DNA from: Polynucleobacter sp. 78F-HAINBA
GTDB lineage: Bacteria > Pseudomonadota > Gammaproteobacteria > Burkholderiales > Burkholderiaceae
DNA length: 64,000 bases
Reading direction: 5' to 3'
Assembly (NCBI RefSeq): GCF_018882325.1
Contig: NZ_JACVOQ010000001.1
Location: 347,211 to 411,210, forward strand
A program made the translations under genes and the position numbers. The notes below the pieces were generated by a model. That model was not told the DNA's origin and did not search any database. It saw nothing but the letters and a program-made list of their open reading frames with translations. How positions within the stretch are numbered: the first letter of the stretch is position 1; the number at the start of each line of letters is the position of its first letter. Below, one piece after another: positions 21,149 through 31,479 of this stretch.

Positions 21149-21952
21149 TTACTTGCGCAGGCCAAGAACATCTTGCATGTCATACAAGCCTGAGTTCTGC
21201 GCTTGTAAGAAGCGTGCAGCGCGCAATGAACCCTGCGCGTAAGACTGGCGGCTAGAAGATTTATGGCTGATCTCAATACGCTCGCCCTCGCCTGCAAATA
21301 GGACGGTATGATCGCCCACAATATCTCCACCCCGAATAGTGGCAAAACCAATTGAGCCAACTTTGCGCTCGCCCGTGTGACCTTCGCGGGCATATACAGC
21401 CACATCGTCTAATTTCTCACCAAGCGCATCTGCAATCACTTCACCCATTCTGAGTGCAGTGCCAGAAGGCGCATCTACTTTATGACGATGATGAGCTTCA
21501 ATGATTTCAATGTCATAACCTTCGTTCAACATCTTGGCAGCAATCTCTAGCAACTTAAATGTCGCGTTGACACCCACACTCATATTGGGAGCAAATACGA
21601 TAGCTAAATTGGCGGAAGCTTTCTTAAGGCTTTCAATTTGCTCTGGACTTAGACCAGTAGTGCCGATAATCATTTTGCTACCCGTCTTTTGCGCTACGGC
21701 TAAGTGAGCCATCGTGCCTTCTGGGCGAGTGAAATCAATTAAAAACTCAGCGTCAGTTAAAGCCTTTGTAATATCAGACGTAATTGCTACACCAGTTTTT
21801 TTTCCTAAAAACGCACCAGCATCTTCACCAAGCAAAGGGCATGACTCATGCTCCAAGGCGCCAACCAACTCAGCATCTGAGCAATTGAGTACAGCCTCGA
21901 TCAACATTTTTCCCATACGGCCAGTGGCACCAGCAATTGCGATTCTCATCAT
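21149..21952 (-). CDS. dapB: 4-hydroxy-tetrahydrodipicolinate reductase
   Basis: NAD(P)H-dependent step of lysine and meso-diaminopimelate synthesis. The Rossmann loop GATGRMG is at residues 8-14; [11 protein letters not shown] and [10 protein letters not shown] follow, and [23 protein letters not shown] near residue 155 is the DapB signature, with catalytic histidine and lysine. 267 residues is normal. Two ATG codons in tandem (21952, 21949) leave the start one codon uncertain. It lies between bamE and leuS. Confidence 0.97.
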   Translation of the reverse strand: MMRIAIAGATGRMGKMLIEAVLNCSDAELVGALEHESCPLLGEDAGAFLGKKTGVAITSDITKALTDAEFLIDFTRPEGTMAHLAVAQKTGSKMIIGTTGLSPEQIESLKKASANLAIVFAPNMSVGVNATFKLLEIAAKMLNEGYDIEIIEAHHRHKVDAPSGTALRMGEVIADALGEKLDDVAVYAREGHTGERKVGSIGFATIRGGDIVGDHTVLFAGEGERIEISHKSSSRQSYAQGSLRAARFLQAQNSGLYDMQDVLGLRK

Positions 21953-22018
21953 TTGTATCTTCGTTTCTTATTCAAGGTTGTCGAAAGAAATCACTCGACA
22001 TCAACACAACAGTAATCT

Positions 22019-22102
22019 TTATTTAACTTCACTAGCCTGCGGAACGTTGAGAGCACCAGGACCTAACTGTTGAGGCGCTGGCTGGGCATCTGGCGATTTT
22101 TT
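22019..22102 (-). other. In-frame P/Q/A-rich extension behind the bamE stop codon
   Basis: Immediately after the bamE TAA (22103-22105) the same frame reads 27 sense codons and then a second TAA (22019-22021). It starts KKSPDAQPAPQQ and ends in ASEVK. The composition matches the proline- and glutamine-rich tail before the stop. It could be a former part of BamE cut off by a nonsense change, rare read-through, or chance; a 27-codon open run arises by chance about one time in four. Confidence 0.4.
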
Positions 22103-22738
22103 TTAAAAACTAAAGAAGTCCCAAAAAGAACTGCTAGCAGGAGCCGCAGGCACAGTCGCCCCAGCCGGCAAATTGTTAGTTGGGCTAGGAACTAGTAACT
22201 CGGGTTGCTGCAAAGGCGGTGTTACTGGAGGCTTGTTCGACCCCGTCATCACATCCCAGAATGATCTCTTCGATTTTGCGTAGCCATCGATTTCCTCGAC
22301 CAACTCTACATCTGTTGGTAATGCATCACCTTGGAACTTGACTAACTTATCACCCTCGAAAAATACGGTGACGCGACGCTCTTTACTCATTGGCTGGCCA
22401 GCGCGCTTAAATTCAAAAACATAGTCCCAGCGATTGGCATGGAAATAACTAGCGAGCAAAGGTGTGCCCAGAATTTGGCGAACTTGCTCGCGACTCTGAC
22501 CAACTTGTAGCTTGGCGTACTGTTCGCTCGAAATAAAGTTGCCCTGCACCACATCCGGCACATAAGGTCTAAAGACTTTGTTCATCCAGGCGCGTTGCGT
22601 GTCATCAACAGCGCTGGTACAGCCAGTAGCAAGCAATACCGAACCAAGTGCAGCAATAATTAACCCCGTCCGAGCGAGGTCGAAAACCCTAAAAATGGAG
22701 TTCAATAGACGGGTAAAAAGTTGAAGGCAATTTTGCAT
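22103..22738 (-). CDS. bamE: Outer membrane assembly lipoprotein BamE (OmlA/SmpA)
   Basis: Small lipoprotein of the BAM complex that helps fold outer-membrane proteins. The open frame extends to 22852, but ATG at 22736-22738 gives MQNCLQLFTRLLNSIF, a hydrophobic stretch and a lipobox ending at Cys40 (LLATGC). The core has YVPDVVQGNFIS, LQVGQSREQVRQILGTPLL and WDYVFEFKRAGQ, the BamE signature. It then runs into a proline/glutamine/threonine-rich tail ending SSFWDFFSF. It is divergent from fur, the arrangement first described as omlA-fur. After its TAA stop the same frame continues for 27 more sense codons of similar composition (see findings). Confidence 0.92.
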   Translation of the reverse strand: MQNCLQLFTRLLNSIFRVFDLARTGLIIAALGSVLLATGCTSAVDDTQRAWMNKVFRPYVPDVVQGNFISSEQYAKLQVGQSREQVRQILGTPLLASYFHANRWDYVFEFKRAGQPMSKERRVTVFFEGDKLVKFQGDALPTDVELVEEIDGYAKSKRSFWDVMTGSNKPPVTPPLQQPELLVPSPTNNLPAGATVPAAPASSSFWDFFSF

Positions 22739-22781
22739 GGCAGGCCGTATCATTAAGACATTGATTTTAGCTCCCAAACCC

Positions 22782-23240
22782 ATGAATATGAACCAAAACC
22801 CGACTCCAGCAGATTTACGCGATATTGGCCTCAAGGCGACCGGTCCACGCATGAAAATCTTGGATTTTTTTCATCAAAATGGCGGCACTCACTTTAGCGC
22901 TGAAGATGTCTTTATGGCCTTAGCCAAAGATGACAAAGAAATTGGCTTGGCTACGGTATACCGGGTACTCACCCAGTTTGAACAAGCAGGGCTCTTGCTC
23001 CGTAGTCATTTTGAGTCCAGCAAAGGTGATGGTAGGGCTATTTATGAGCTCAATGAGGGCCAACACCATGACCACTTAGTCTGCCTAGATTGCGGCCATG
23101 TTGAAGAGTTTGTCGATGAGGCAATTGAGAAGAGGCAGCGCGATATTGCCAAAAACCTCGGTTTTAAGCTCCAAGAGCACTCTTTGGCTATGTATGGTCA
23201 CTGCCAAAAGAAGAATTGCCGAAATAAGCCAAAGCTCTAA
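22782..23240 (+). CDS. fur: Ferric uptake regulator Fur
   Basis: Iron-responsive repressor. The frame opens at 22737, but ATG at 22782 (MNMNQNPTPADLRDIGLKATGPRMKIL) gives 152 residues, close to the normal size. The winged helix is TPADLRDIGLKATGPRMKILDFFHQNGGTHFSAEDVFMALAKD...GLATVYRVLTQFEQAGLL. The dimerisation/metal part has HHDHLVCLDCGHVEEF with the C-x-x-C pair, and a C-terminal GHCQKKNC pair. Divergent from bamE with 43 bases between start codons, so both promoters must share this short region. Confidence 0.96.
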   Translation: MNMNQNPTPADLRDIGLKATGPRMKILDFFHQNGGTHFSAEDVFMALAKDDKEIGLATVYRVLTQFEQAGLLLRSHFESSKGDGRAIYELNEGQHHDHLVCLDCGHVEEFVDEAIEKRQRDIAKNLGFKLQEHSLAMYGHCQKKNCRNKPKL

Positions 23241-23265
23241 TTTAAGAAGATAAGAGCAGATATTG

Positions 23266-23293
23266 AAAAAAAACCTCAATTGAGGTCTTTTTT
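23266..23293. terminator. Bidirectional terminator between fur and gap
   Basis: The stem ACCTC-AATT-GAGGT (23273-23286) is flanked by an A run on the left and a T run on the right, so it can end transcripts of both fur (plus) and gap (minus), which converge here. Confidence 0.75.
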
Positions 23294-23345
23294 ACATATA
23301 AAGCAAGAATTTAAGGGATTTTAGCCTTAAAACCCGATTAATTCA

Positions 23346-24374
23346 TTACTTTACAGCCATTAATGCTTCAGCGGCATTGAGCATTTGGACTGAATAGCCC
23401 CACTCGTTGTCATACCAAGCCAATACTTTGACCAACTTACCATCCGCTGAGACGCGAGTTTGGGAAGCATCATAAATACTGGGGCGTGGGTCGTGATTGA
23501 AGTCGATGGATACCAAAGGCAGGGTGTTGAAACCCAAAATACCTTTCAATTCGCCCTCACTCGCTGTTTTGAGGATGGAGTTCACCTCGTCCACGCTGGT
23601 AGCGCGGCTGGCAGCAAAGGTTAAGTCCACAACAGAAACGTTAATGACGGGGACGCGCATCGCAAAACCATCAAAGCGCCCTGCCAAAGCTGGCAATACC
23701 AAGCCTACCGCTTTTGCAGCGCCTGTCTTCGTTGGAATCATGCTGGTCACAGCAGAACGCGCACGGCGCATATCCTTGTGATAGACGTCAGTCAGAACCT
23801 GATCATTGGTAAATGCATGAATTGTGGTCATCAAGCCAGACTCGATACCAATCTTTTCTAGCAATGGCTTAACCAATGGCGCTAAACAGTTAGTCGTGCA
23901 GCTCGCGTTAGAAACAACGATATCGCTTGGCTTGAGAACTTGTTGGTTTACACCGTAAACGATTGTGGCATCCACATCTTTTTCACCGGGAGCAGAAATC
24001 AATACCTTCTTCGCACCCTGGGAGATATGCACCATGGCTTTTTCTTTTGAAGTGAATTTGCCAGAACACTCAAGCACCAAGTCCACACCCAACTCACCCC
24101 ATGGAGTTTCTAAAGGATTGCGGGTGGAGAACATCTTGATGCGATCGCCATTGACCACCATGCAATCGCCATCCACTTTTACTTCAGCAGGAAAACGACC
24201 ATGCGCAGAGTCATATTGCGTCAGGTGCGCATTGATATCAATATCACCCATCGCATTAATTGCAACGATTTTGATATCACGCCTTGGCTTACCGTTCACT
24301 TGATCTTCATACAAAGCACGTAAGACCATACGACCAATACGACCATAACCATTGATTGCGACACGAATTGTCAT
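23346..24374 (-). CDS. gap: Glyceraldehyde-3-phosphate dehydrogenase, type I
   Basis: NAD-dependent glycolytic/gluconeogenic enzyme. [19 protein letters not shown] opens the NAD-binding fold; the catalytic cysteine is in [34 protein letters not shown] at about residue 158, and the downstream [20 protein letters not shown] is conserved. 342 residues is slightly longer than E. coli GapA. It lies 56 bases behind tkt on the same strand, the tkt-gap arrangement of sugar-phosphate operons in betaproteobacteria. Confidence 0.97.
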   Translation of the reverse strand: MTIRVAINGYGRIGRMVLRALYEDQVNGKPRRDIKIVAINAMGDIDINAHLTQYDSAHGRFPAEVKVDGDCMVVNGDRIKMFSTRNPLETPWGELGVDLVLECSGKFTSKEKAMVHISQGAKKVLISAPGEKDVDATIVYGVNQQVLKPSDIVVSNASCTTNCLAPLVKPLLEKIGIESGLMTTIHAFTNDQVLTDVYHKDMRRARSAVTSMIPTKTGAAKAVGLVLPALAGRFDGFAMRVPVINVSVVDLTFAASRATSVDEVNSILKTASEGELKGILGFNTLPLVSIDFNHDPRPSIYDASQTRVSADGKLVKVLAWYDNEWGYSVQMLNAAEALMAVK

Positions 24375-24430
24375 TCCATTCCCCTTACTAATTTTGAATT
24401 CTTAAATAAAAGCTTTGCTTCTTGTCTTGT

Positions 24431-26425
24431 CTATTTCTTTGCGATGCATTGCTTCACGGTTTTAGCAATCTGATCGACTGTTAAACCAAAGTATTCATAG
24501 AGCACCGGTGCTGGGGCTGATTCACCAAAGGTATCAACACCATGCACTGCTGCACAACCGTACTTCCACCAGAAATCACTCACACCTGCTTCAACAGCAA
24601 TGCGCGGAACGTCAGCCGGCAAAACCTTTGCTTTATAAGCAGCATCTTGTTGATCAAATACGGTCGTTGATGGAATCGACACTACGCGGATTCCAAAACC
24701 TTCACCCTCTAAACGCTCAGCAGTTTGCAACGCTAAAGCAATCTCAGATCCCGTAGCAATAATCACTGCATCGATCTTCGACTTCTTTGGATCACGCAAT
24801 ACATATCCACCGCGCGCAATATCTTTTACTTGTTGGCTATTGCGAGACACAAATGGGCAGTTTTGACGACTGAAGATCAAAGCGCTTGGACCATGCTTAC
24901 GTTCAATCGCAGCACCCCATGCAACCGCACTCTCAGTGGTATCGCATGGACGCCAAACCATTAAATTCGGAATCAATCGCAGGCTCGCTACATGCTCAAC
25001 AGATTGATGCGTAGGACCATCCTCACCCAAACCAATCGAGTCATGGGTAAAGACAAAGATGCTACGTAACTTCATCAATGCCGCCATGCGCAATGCATTG
25101 CGACTGTAATCAGAGAAAGTTAAGAATGTGCCGCCAAATGGAATGTACCCACCATGCAAAGCGATACCGTTCATGATGGCACTCATACCAAACTCGCGCA
25201 CACCATAGTTAATATGGTTGCCCCACTGATCAGCACGCACAGCTTTGCATGAAGACCAGTTGGTTAAATTAGAACCCGTTAAGTCGGCAGAGCCACCCAT
25301 AAATTCTGGCAAAGCAGGTGCTAATGCTTCGATGGCATTTTGACTTGCCTTACGAGTAGCAATGGTTTCTGCTTTGGTTTCACATGTCTTTAAATATGCA
25401 TCCAAAGTCTTGGAGAAGTCTTTAGACAGCTCACCTTGCATACGACGCTGCAACTCAGAAGCCAGTTCTGGATATTTATTTCTATAGGCTTGGAATTCTT
25501 TATTCCACTCATGCTCTGCAGCTTGTCCGCGCTTCTTGAAATCCCAGGCTTCATAAATATCTTTTGGAATTTCAAATGGCGCATACGGCCAGTTCAAAGC
25601 AACCCGGGTTGCGGCAATTTCAGCTGCGCCTAAAGGTGAGCCATGGACCTTGTCGCTACCAGCCATATTTGGCGAGCCCTGGCCAATCGCTGTCTTGCAA
25701 CAAATCAAGGTAGGTTTGTCACTTTTCTTGGCTTGAGCAATTGCACTAGACACTGCCTCAGCATCATGACCATCAACATCACGAATCACATTCCAACCAT
25801 ATGCCTCAAAACGTTTTGGCGTATCTTCGTTAAACCAAGAAACGACTTTGCCATCAATCGAGATACCGTTGTCATCCCACAGCGCAATTAACTTGTTGAG
25901 CTTGAGCGTGCCAGCCAATGAACAGACCTCATGACTAATGCCTTCCATCAAACAACCATCACCTAAAAATACATAGGTGTAGTGATCAACAATGTCATGA
26001 CCCGGACGATTAAATTCTTGCGCCAATAATTTTTCAGCCAGCGCCATACCCACTGCATTGGAAATACCTTGGCCTAAAGGACCAGTAGTTGTCTCTACGC
26101 CAGGAGTAATTCCATACTCAGGATGACCCGCAGTTTTACTGTGTAGCTGACGGAAATTCTTCAACTCACTCATTGGTAAGTCGTAACCTGTGAGATGTAA
26201 AAGTGAATACAGCAACATCGAACCGTGGCCATTAGATAAAACAAATCGATCGCGATTCATCCAATGCGGATCTGTTGGGTTATGTTGTAGATGCTCATTC
26301 CAAAGACCGACTGCAATATCAGCCATACCCATTGGCATTCCAGGATGACCCGAATTGGCTTGTTGAACTGCATCCATGGATAAAGCGCGAATGGCGTTGG
26401 CCATACGAATTTGAAGGTTTGACAT
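24431..26425 (-). CDS. tkt: Transketolase
   Basis: Thiamine-diphosphate enzyme moving two-carbon units in the pentose phosphate pathway. The N-terminal half has [20 protein letters not shown] and the ThDP/Mg motif [18 protein letters not shown]...[14 protein letters not shown]. The central domain has [22 protein letters not shown], with the activating glutamate. 664 residues is typical. It is divergent from rsmE, 43 bases apart, and is followed by gap. Confidence 0.98.
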   Translation of the reverse strand: MSNLQIRMANAIRALSMDAVQQANSGHPGMPMGMADIAVGLWNEHLQHNPTDPHWMNRDRFVLSNGHGSMLLYSLLHLTGYDLPMSELKNFRQLHSKTAGHPEYGITPGVETTTGPLGQGISNAVGMALAEKLLAQEFNRPGHDIVDHYTYVFLGDGCLMEGISHEVCSLAGTLKLNKLIALWDDNGISIDGKVVSWFNEDTPKRFEAYGWNVIRDVDGHDAEAVSSAIAQAKKSDKPTLICCKTAIGQGSPNMAGSDKVHGSPLGAAEIAATRVALNWPYAPFEIPKDIYEAWDFKKRGQAAEHEWNKEFQAYRNKYPELASELQRRMQGELSKDFSKTLDAYLKTCETKAETIATRKASQNAIEALAPALPEFMGGSADLTGSNLTNWSSCKAVRADQWGNHINYGVREFGMSAIMNGIALHGGYIPFGGTFLTFSDYSRNALRMAALMKLRSIFVFTHDSIGLGEDGPTHQSVEHVASLRLIPNLMVWRPCDTTESAVAWGAAIERKHGPSALIFSRQNCPFVSRNSQQVKDIARGGYVLRDPKKSKIDAVIIATGSEIALALQTAERLEGEGFGIRVVSIPSTTVFDQQDAAYKAKVLPADVPRIAVEAGVSDFWWKYGCAAVHGVDTFGESAPAPVLYEYFGLTVDQIAKTVKQCIAKK

Positions 26426-26468
26426 CGTAAATTTGGTCTCTGGAGAATTAATTAGCTATATTTCAGTA

Positions 26469-27230
26469 ATGCCTCAATTTTATCTTCCCGGGCCATGGGA
26501 AAACCAAAAGCCAAATACCCTCACTCCTGAGCTTGCACATCACTTGCGCGTCCGCCGCATCCAAGTCGGCGAATTCTTCCCCATATTTGATGGCAAAGGC
26601 CAAGTTGCCAAAGCCAAACTACTCTCCCTAGGCAATAAGTCTGGAGAAGCCGAATTAAGCGATATTCGCGTAGACACACACCGAGAGAGTCCCTACGCCA
26701 TCACACTGGCTCAAGGCCTGGCTGGAGGAGACAAGATGGATTGGGTGATGGAGAAAGCCATAGAGACCGGCGCCCAGGTCATTGCGCCCTTGCAATGTGA
26801 GCGCTCGGTCATCAAATTAACGCGCCCTAGTGACGCCGATCGGGCTCAAAAACGCCTTTTACACTGGCAGGGGATTGTTCAAGCCGCTTGCGAACAATGC
26901 GATCGTACAGTTTTGGCTTCTGTGGAACCTATCCAGAATTTTGAAAGTTATCTACAAAAGCCACAAAAAGAGAAACTTAAACTACTTTTAAGCCCAGATA
27001 CTGACAAAAGCCTCTATTCAGTACTGATTCAAGAAGCGCCTCAAGATGTTATTTTGATGATCGGCCCTGAAGGGGGGCATTCTCCCGACGAGGAAGCGCA
27101 AGCCCAAGCGGCTGGCTATCAACTGGTTTCATTGGGTGATCGAGTGCTACGAACCGAAACTGCCGGAATTGTGGCAATTACTGCTGTTCACAGTATTTGG
27201 GGTCCAGAAATGCAAAATCGCCTCAAATAG
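26469..27230 (+). CDS. rsmE: 16S rRNA m3U1498 methyltransferase
   Basis: SPOUT-class (knotted) SAM-dependent enzyme methylating U1498 of 16S rRNA. The N-terminal PUA-like RNA-binding part has HHLRVRRIQVGEFFPIFDGKG; the SAM knot has LLLSPDTDKS, LMIGPEGGHSPDEEA and LVSLGDRVLRTETAGIVAITAVHS, the family signature. The frame begins at 26433, but ATG at 26469 (MPQFYLPGPWE) gives 253 residues and the usual N-terminus. It ends in a hairpin that overlaps its stop codon. Confidence 0.95.
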   Translation: MPQFYLPGPWENQKPNTLTPELAHHLRVRRIQVGEFFPIFDGKGQVAKAKLLSLGNKSGEAELSDIRVDTHRESPYAITLAQGLAGGDKMDWVMEKAIETGAQVIAPLQCERSVIKLTRPSDADRAQKRLLHWQGIVQAACEQCDRTVLASVEPIQNFESYLQKPQKEKLKLLLSPDTDKSLYSVLIQEAPQDVILMIGPEGGHSPDEEAQAQAAGYQLVSLGDRVLRTETAGIVAITAVHSIWGPEMQNRLK

Positions 27231-27243
27231 AGGCGATCTGTGT
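27217..27243 (+). terminator. Hairpin overlapping the rsmE stop codon
   Basis: An 8-bp perfect stem (ATCGCCTC / GAGGCGAT, 27217-27224 with 27230-27237) with a 5-base loop that holds most of the TAG stop. The following tract is only CTGTGTTTCC, so it is a weak intrinsic terminator or an mRNA-end stabiliser for rsmE. Confidence 0.55.
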
Positions 27244-27285
27244 TTCCGTACTACTTACCTGCCTAGCTAGTTATCAATCCAGTTA

Positions 27286-27906
27286 TTAGGCAAAAGAGTA
27301 GAATACGCGATATGGAGTGCGGCGCTCAGACCAGAAATCCACTGCATCGCGGAAAACATCTAACAAAGTTTCACGAGCTTCTTTGTCAAACTTCTGTGTG
27401 CAAGGTAAACCTTCGAGCACCACTACGAAACCAGGTTGTGGGCCCGACTTATCCACTGTAGTAGTCAAAGCATCCAACAAAGGATCAAAATTCTTCGCCT
27501 GTTGCTTTGTAAATGTGTAAGCAATTGCAATCGCCTCCAACACTTCGCCTTTAGTCATTGCATTTGCACAATTGGCATAAATGAAATGTTGGCCAAGCTC
27601 TGTAGCCGCTTCCTGAAGGTCAGGCGTGCGGAAAGCACGAATAGATTGCACGATATTAGGGCGCACACTGCGCAACATTGCCGGCGGTCCGGCATCGCGA
27701 ACGGCCAAAGCGGCACGCCAAGAAGCTGTCACTTTTTTCCCCGAAACTTGATTTGCTGCATAGGTTTGTAAACGAGATAAACCACCCTCAGCATAGATGT
27801 TGGCAGCAGATGACTCAGTTTCAAGTCGATCGTTACTATCCCAACTCTCAGCCCGACTATGTTCGTCGAAGCCTACTGTAGTGCCGTTTTCAGAGCGATT
27901 ATTCAT
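27286..27906 (-). CDS. Barstar-family protein (orphan, no barnase seen)
   Basis: The C-terminal half (about residues 95-206) matches barstar-like proteins of Burkholderiales: LGQHFIYANCANAMTKGEVLEAIA, FTKQQAKNFDPLLDALTTTVD, and PGFVVVLEGLPCTQKFDKEARETLLDVF, ending YRVFYSFA. Barstar proper inhibits the extracellular RNase barnase. No barnase-like gene is near, so the role of this family in these bacteria is unknown. Residues 1-90 are a low-complexity, charged N-terminal extension (MNNRSENGTTVGFDE) with an uncertain start. The gene lies alone between rsmE (convergent) and maeB (same strand), with a long AT-rich inverted repeat before it. Confidence 0.8.
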   Translation of the reverse strand: MNNRSENGTTVGFDEHSRAESWDSNDRLETESSAANIYAEGGLSRLQTYAANQVSGKKVTASWRAALAVRDAGPPAMLRSVRPNIVQSIRAFRTPDLQEAATELGQHFIYANCANAMTKGEVLEAIAIAYTFTKQQAKNFDPLLDALTTTVDKSGPQPGFVVVLEGLPCTQKFDKEARETLLDVFRDAVDFWSERRTPYRVFYSFA

Positions 27907-27992
27907 GATGGGTGCTAGGTTACCCTTAACACGCCATCAAATCAAGCCCAATTACAGTGCATTTTATATAAACTATTGATTTATATAATAAT

Positions 27993-28026
27993 TATTTATG
28001 TTAGTTATTGCTAACTAACATAAATA
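27993..28026. repeat. AT-rich 15-bp inverted repeat between maeB and the barstar gene
   Basis: ATTTATGTTAGTTA (27994-28007) is matched exactly by TAACTAACATAAAT (28012-28025), with a further T-A pair outside, and a 4-base loop TTGC. It lies 19 bases behind the maeB stop and about 90 bases before the barstar start. It could terminate maeB, though no good T tract follows on the minus strand, or be an operator for the barstar gene. Confidence 0.8.
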
Positions 28027-28044
28027 TAAGCTCACCTCTACCTC

Positions 28045-30384
28045 TTAGACTACGCCCCTAGCATTACTTGCTGCCTCAACTACTGCCAAAGTAGTGACAT
28101 TCACGATACGACGCACAGTAGCTGATGGCGTCAAAATATGAATCGGCTTAGCAGCGCCCAAGAGCAATGGTCCGATTGCGATGCCATTACCAGCAGCAGT
28201 CTTCAACAAGTTATAAGAAATGTTAGCGGCATCAATATTAGGCAGGACCAACAAGTTAGCATCGCCTTTTAGAGGGGATGAAGTAACTGCACTGGCGCGA
28301 ATGGTTTCATCCAAAGCGCTATCGCCATGCATTTCACCATCAACCTCGAGAGTTGGGTCTGCCTTTTGAATCAAAGCCAAGACTTCACGCATTTTGACTG
28401 CGGATGGAGCGCTGCTTGAACCAAAGTTAGAGTGCGACAAGAGTGCAACCTTAGGCGCTAAACCCAATTTCCGCATTTCACTTGCAGCCATCAAGGTCAA
28501 TTCAGCTAATTGCTCTGCAGTTGGATCGATATTGACGTGAGTGTCTAATAAAAATACTTGGCGTCCCGGCAAAATCAATCCAGACATTGCGCCATAAACA
28601 TTGGCGCCAGGTTCACGACCAACTACTTCATCAACATATTTCAAATGCGTTGCTAAGTTGCCAACGGTTCCACAAATCATGCCATCAGCCATGCCTTTGG
28701 CAATCATTACTGAACCAATTAAGCTATTACGACGACGCATTTCTAACTTGGCGAAAGATTCAGTGACGCCTTTACGTTCTGTCAGAGCTAAATAGGTTTG
28801 CCAGAAATCACGGAAACGTGAATCACTCTCTGGGTTCACAATCTCAAAATCTTCACCAGCTTTAATACGCAATCCAAATTTACCAATGCGGTGCTCGATC
28901 ACCGCTGGGCGACCAATCAAAATTGGCGTCGCTAAATGCTCATCAATAATGATTTGTACTGCACGTAATACGCGCTCATCTTCGCCTTCGGCAAACACGA
29001 TACGTTTTTGTGCGGCAGGCACACGTTTAGCAATGCTAAACAGTGGCTTCATCAAAGTACCAGAGTGGTAGACAAATTGTTGCAACTGATTACGGTAAGC
29101 GTCAAAGTCTTTTATAGGACGCTGAGCAACACCATCATCCATCGCCGCCTTAGCAACCGCAGGTGCGATGACAGTAATCAGACGTGGATCAAATGGTTTC
29201 GGAATTAAATATTCTGGGCCAAAGGATAAATTTTCAATACCGTATACAGAGGTTACTACTTCGCTCTGCTCAGCTTGCGCTAGCTCAGCTACAGCCTTAA
29301 CTGCTGCGACTTCCATGCCACGTGTAATAGTGGTTGCACCAACGTCTAATGCACCACGGAAGATAAATGGAAAGCACAACACGTTATTAACTTGGTTTGG
29401 ATAGTCAGTACGGCCAGTAGCCATCACTGCATCAGGACGAACTTCTTTTACTTCCTCAGGCAGAATCTCTGGGGTTGGGTTTGCCAAGGCATAGACCAAT
29501 GGCTTAGGCGCCATCTTCTTCACCATATCTTGCTTCAATACACCGCCAGCAGATAGGCCCAAGAAAATATCCGCACCTTCGATTGCTTGATCGAGTGTGC
29601 GTAAATCTGTCTCCTGGCAGAACGGCTCCTTCTCTGGATCCATGAGTTCTTTGCGGCCCTTATAGGCAACACCAGCTAAGTCAGTAACCCAAATATTTTT
29701 ACGTGGAATACCCAGGTCAACTAATAGATCTAAGCAAGCTAATGCAGCAGCGCCAGCACCCGAGGTAACTAATTTCACATTACTCACATCTTTGCCAACG
29801 ACTTTCAAGCCATTCAGAATCGCAGCGGCAACCACAATCGCAGTTCCGTGTTGATCATCATGAAAGACCGGGATCTTCATACGCGCCTGTAACTTGCGCT
29901 CAACTACAAAACAATCTGGTGCTTTAATGTCTTCTAAATTGATACCACCAAAAGTCGGCTCAAGTGCGGCAATAATTTCAACTAATTTGTCTGGATCGTT
30001 TTCATTGACTTCAATATCAAACACATCAATGCCAGCGAATTTCTTAAAAAGAACTGCCTTACCTTCCATCACTGGCTTACTTGCCAGTGGTCCAATATTT
30101 CCTAAGCCCAAGACTGCAGTTCCGTTAGTAATCACACCAACTAAATTGCCACGCGCTGTGTAGCGAAATGCATTAGCGGGATCTTTAGCAATCTCTTCGC
30201 AGGCTGCGGCAACACCAGGCGTGTAAGCCAATGCGAGGTCTCGCTGATTGGTTAACTGCTTTGTTGGGGCGATTTCGATTTTTCCTGGAACAGGAAACTC
30301 GTGATAGTGGAGAGCGGCTGCTCTTAAATCCGCTATTTGCTGTTCTTTGCTGCTATTGCTTGGTTTACTCATCAGTTCACTCAT
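28045..30384 (-). CDS. maeB: NADP-dependent malic enzyme with C-terminal phosphotransacetylase-like domain
   Basis: Decarboxylates malate to pyruvate, making NADPH. The N-terminal malic enzyme half (about 1-430) has [60 protein letters not shown], and [16 protein letters not shown], which binds NADP. The C-terminal half (about 440-779) matches phosphotransacetylase ([60 protein letters not shown]). In MaeB proteins this domain is thought to be regulatory (acetyl-CoA). The longest frame begins with TTG at 30387; ATG at 30384 is preferred. Divergent from thiL. Confidence 0.96.
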   Translation of the reverse strand: MSELMSKPSNSSKEQQIADLRAAALHYHEFPVPGKIEIAPTKQLTNQRDLALAYTPGVAAACEEIAKDPANAFRYTARGNLVGVITNGTAVLGLGNIGPLASKPVMEGKAVLFKKFAGIDVFDIEVNENDPDKLVEIIAALEPTFGGINLEDIKAPDCFVVERKLQARMKIPVFHDDQHGTAIVVAAAILNGLKVVGKDVSNVKLVTSGAGAAALACLDLLVDLGIPRKNIWVTDLAGVAYKGRKELMDPEKEPFCQETDLRTLDQAIEGADIFLGLSAGGVLKQDMVKKMAPKPLVYALANPTPEILPEEVKEVRPDAVMATGRTDYPNQVNNVLCFPFIFRGALDVGATTITRGMEVAAVKAVAELAQAEQSEVVTSVYGIENLSFGPEYLIPKPFDPRLITVIAPAVAKAAMDDGVAQRPIKDFDAYRNQLQQFVYHSGTLMKPLFSIAKRVPAAQKRIVFAEGEDERVLRAVQIIIDEHLATPILIGRPAVIEHRIGKFGLRIKAGEDFEIVNPESDSRFRDFWQTYLALTERKGVTESFAKLEMRRRNSLIGSVMIAKGMADGMICGTVGNLATHLKYVDEVVGREPGANVYGAMSGLILPGRQVFLLDTHVNIDPTAEQLAELTLMAASEMRKLGLAPKVALLSHSNFGSSSAPSAVKMREVLALIQKADPTLEVDGEMHGDSALDETIRASAVTSSPLKGDANLLVLPNIDAANISYNLLKTAAGNGIAIGPLLLGAAKPIHILTPSATVRRIVNVTTLAVVEAASNARGVV

Positions 30385-30456
30385 CAATCAGACGTATTCA
30401 AGCTTCCAATTCTATTCCTCTCGGATGAAAGAGTCCCAAGAGCCATAAAATGGGGC

Positions 30457-31479
30457 ATGCAATCTCAAACCTCCCCACTCGGCGAATTTGACCTGATTCA
30501 ACGTTTTTTTAAAACGCAGTCAGATCTCATGCTTGCGAATAATCCCGGCCAAGTAAAGCTGGGAATAGGAGATGACTGCGCCCTACTAAAAACCGATCCT
30601 ACTGGCGAGATTGCGATCACCAGCGATATGCTGGTCTCTGGGCGGCATTTTTTTCCAGACGCTAATCCTGAGTGGCTCGGCTGGAAAGCCCTAGCAGTCA
30701 ACCTCTCAGACCTGGCGGCCATGGGTGCTCAGCCGGTCGGATTTACTTTGGCACTCGCATTGCCAGAGCCTAATTCAGCATGGTTAGAAGCCTTTAGCAA
30801 GGGTTTATTTGCAATTGCCAATCAATTTTCTTGCCCACTTATTGGCGGTGACACGACTGCTGGCCCACTCAATATTTGCATCACCGCCTTTGGCAGCATT
30901 CCGAAAGATAAAGCCATTCGTAGATCGGGGGCATTAGCGGGTGATGACATTTGGGTATCCGGATTTGTTGGTGATGCCAGACTTACTCTTGCTGCACTGC
31001 GTCATGAAATTGAATTGTCAAAAGAAGATTTAGCGGACATTGAGGCACGAATGCATCAACCCACCCCAAGAGTGAATTTAGGTCTTGCCTTGAGAGGTGT
31101 TGCTAATTCGGCTTTAGATGTCTCTGATGGCCTATTGGGTGACCTGAGGCATACCCTGAAGCAATCAGGCAAAGATGCAGAAATCTTTTTAGACAGAATT
31201 CCAAAATCCAGTGCGCTACTCAAGCAATCGCAAGCCATCCAAAATCAATATGCTGCGCGTGGTGGAGATGATTACGAGCTGTGCTTTACCGCACTAAGCA
31301 GCAAAAGGGATGTGATTGCCAAAATTAGTGCCGATCTCCATCTTCCGCTGACTCAAATTGGCAGCATCAAATCTATGCAACACTCAACACCCGAGATACG
31401 CATCATCGATAGCGATGGAAAAGCATTAAACATTCAAGAATCGGATTTACTCCTGAAATCTTTTGACCACTTTGCATGA
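30457..31479 (+). CDS. thiL: Thiamine-monophosphate kinase
   Basis: Phosphorylates thiamine monophosphate to the active diphosphate. ATP/Mg-binding motifs: LGIGDDCALLKTD, ITSDMLVSGRHFFPDANPEWLGWKALAVNLSDLAAMGAQP, LIGGDTTAGPLNICITAFG, and SDGLLGDLRHTLKQSG. The upstream frame opens at 30337 but would overlap maeB; ATG at 30457 gives 340 residues and the expected N-terminus GEFDLIQRFF. It overlaps pgpA by 4 bases (ATGA), so thiL-pgpA-pncC are translationally coupled. Confidence 0.95.
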   Translation: MQSQTSPLGEFDLIQRFFKTQSDLMLANNPGQVKLGIGDDCALLKTDPTGEIAITSDMLVSGRHFFPDANPEWLGWKALAVNLSDLAAMGAQPVGFTLALALPEPNSAWLEAFSKGLFAIANQFSCPLIGGDTTAGPLNICITAFGSIPKDKAIRRSGALAGDDIWVSGFVGDARLTLAALRHEIELSKEDLADIEARMHQPTPRVNLGLALRGVANSALDVSDGLLGDLRHTLKQSGKDAEIFLDRIPKSSALLKQSQAIQNQYAARGGDDYELCFTALSSKRDVIAKISADLHLPLTQIGSIKSMQHSTPEIRIIDSDGKALNIQESDLLLKSFDHFA

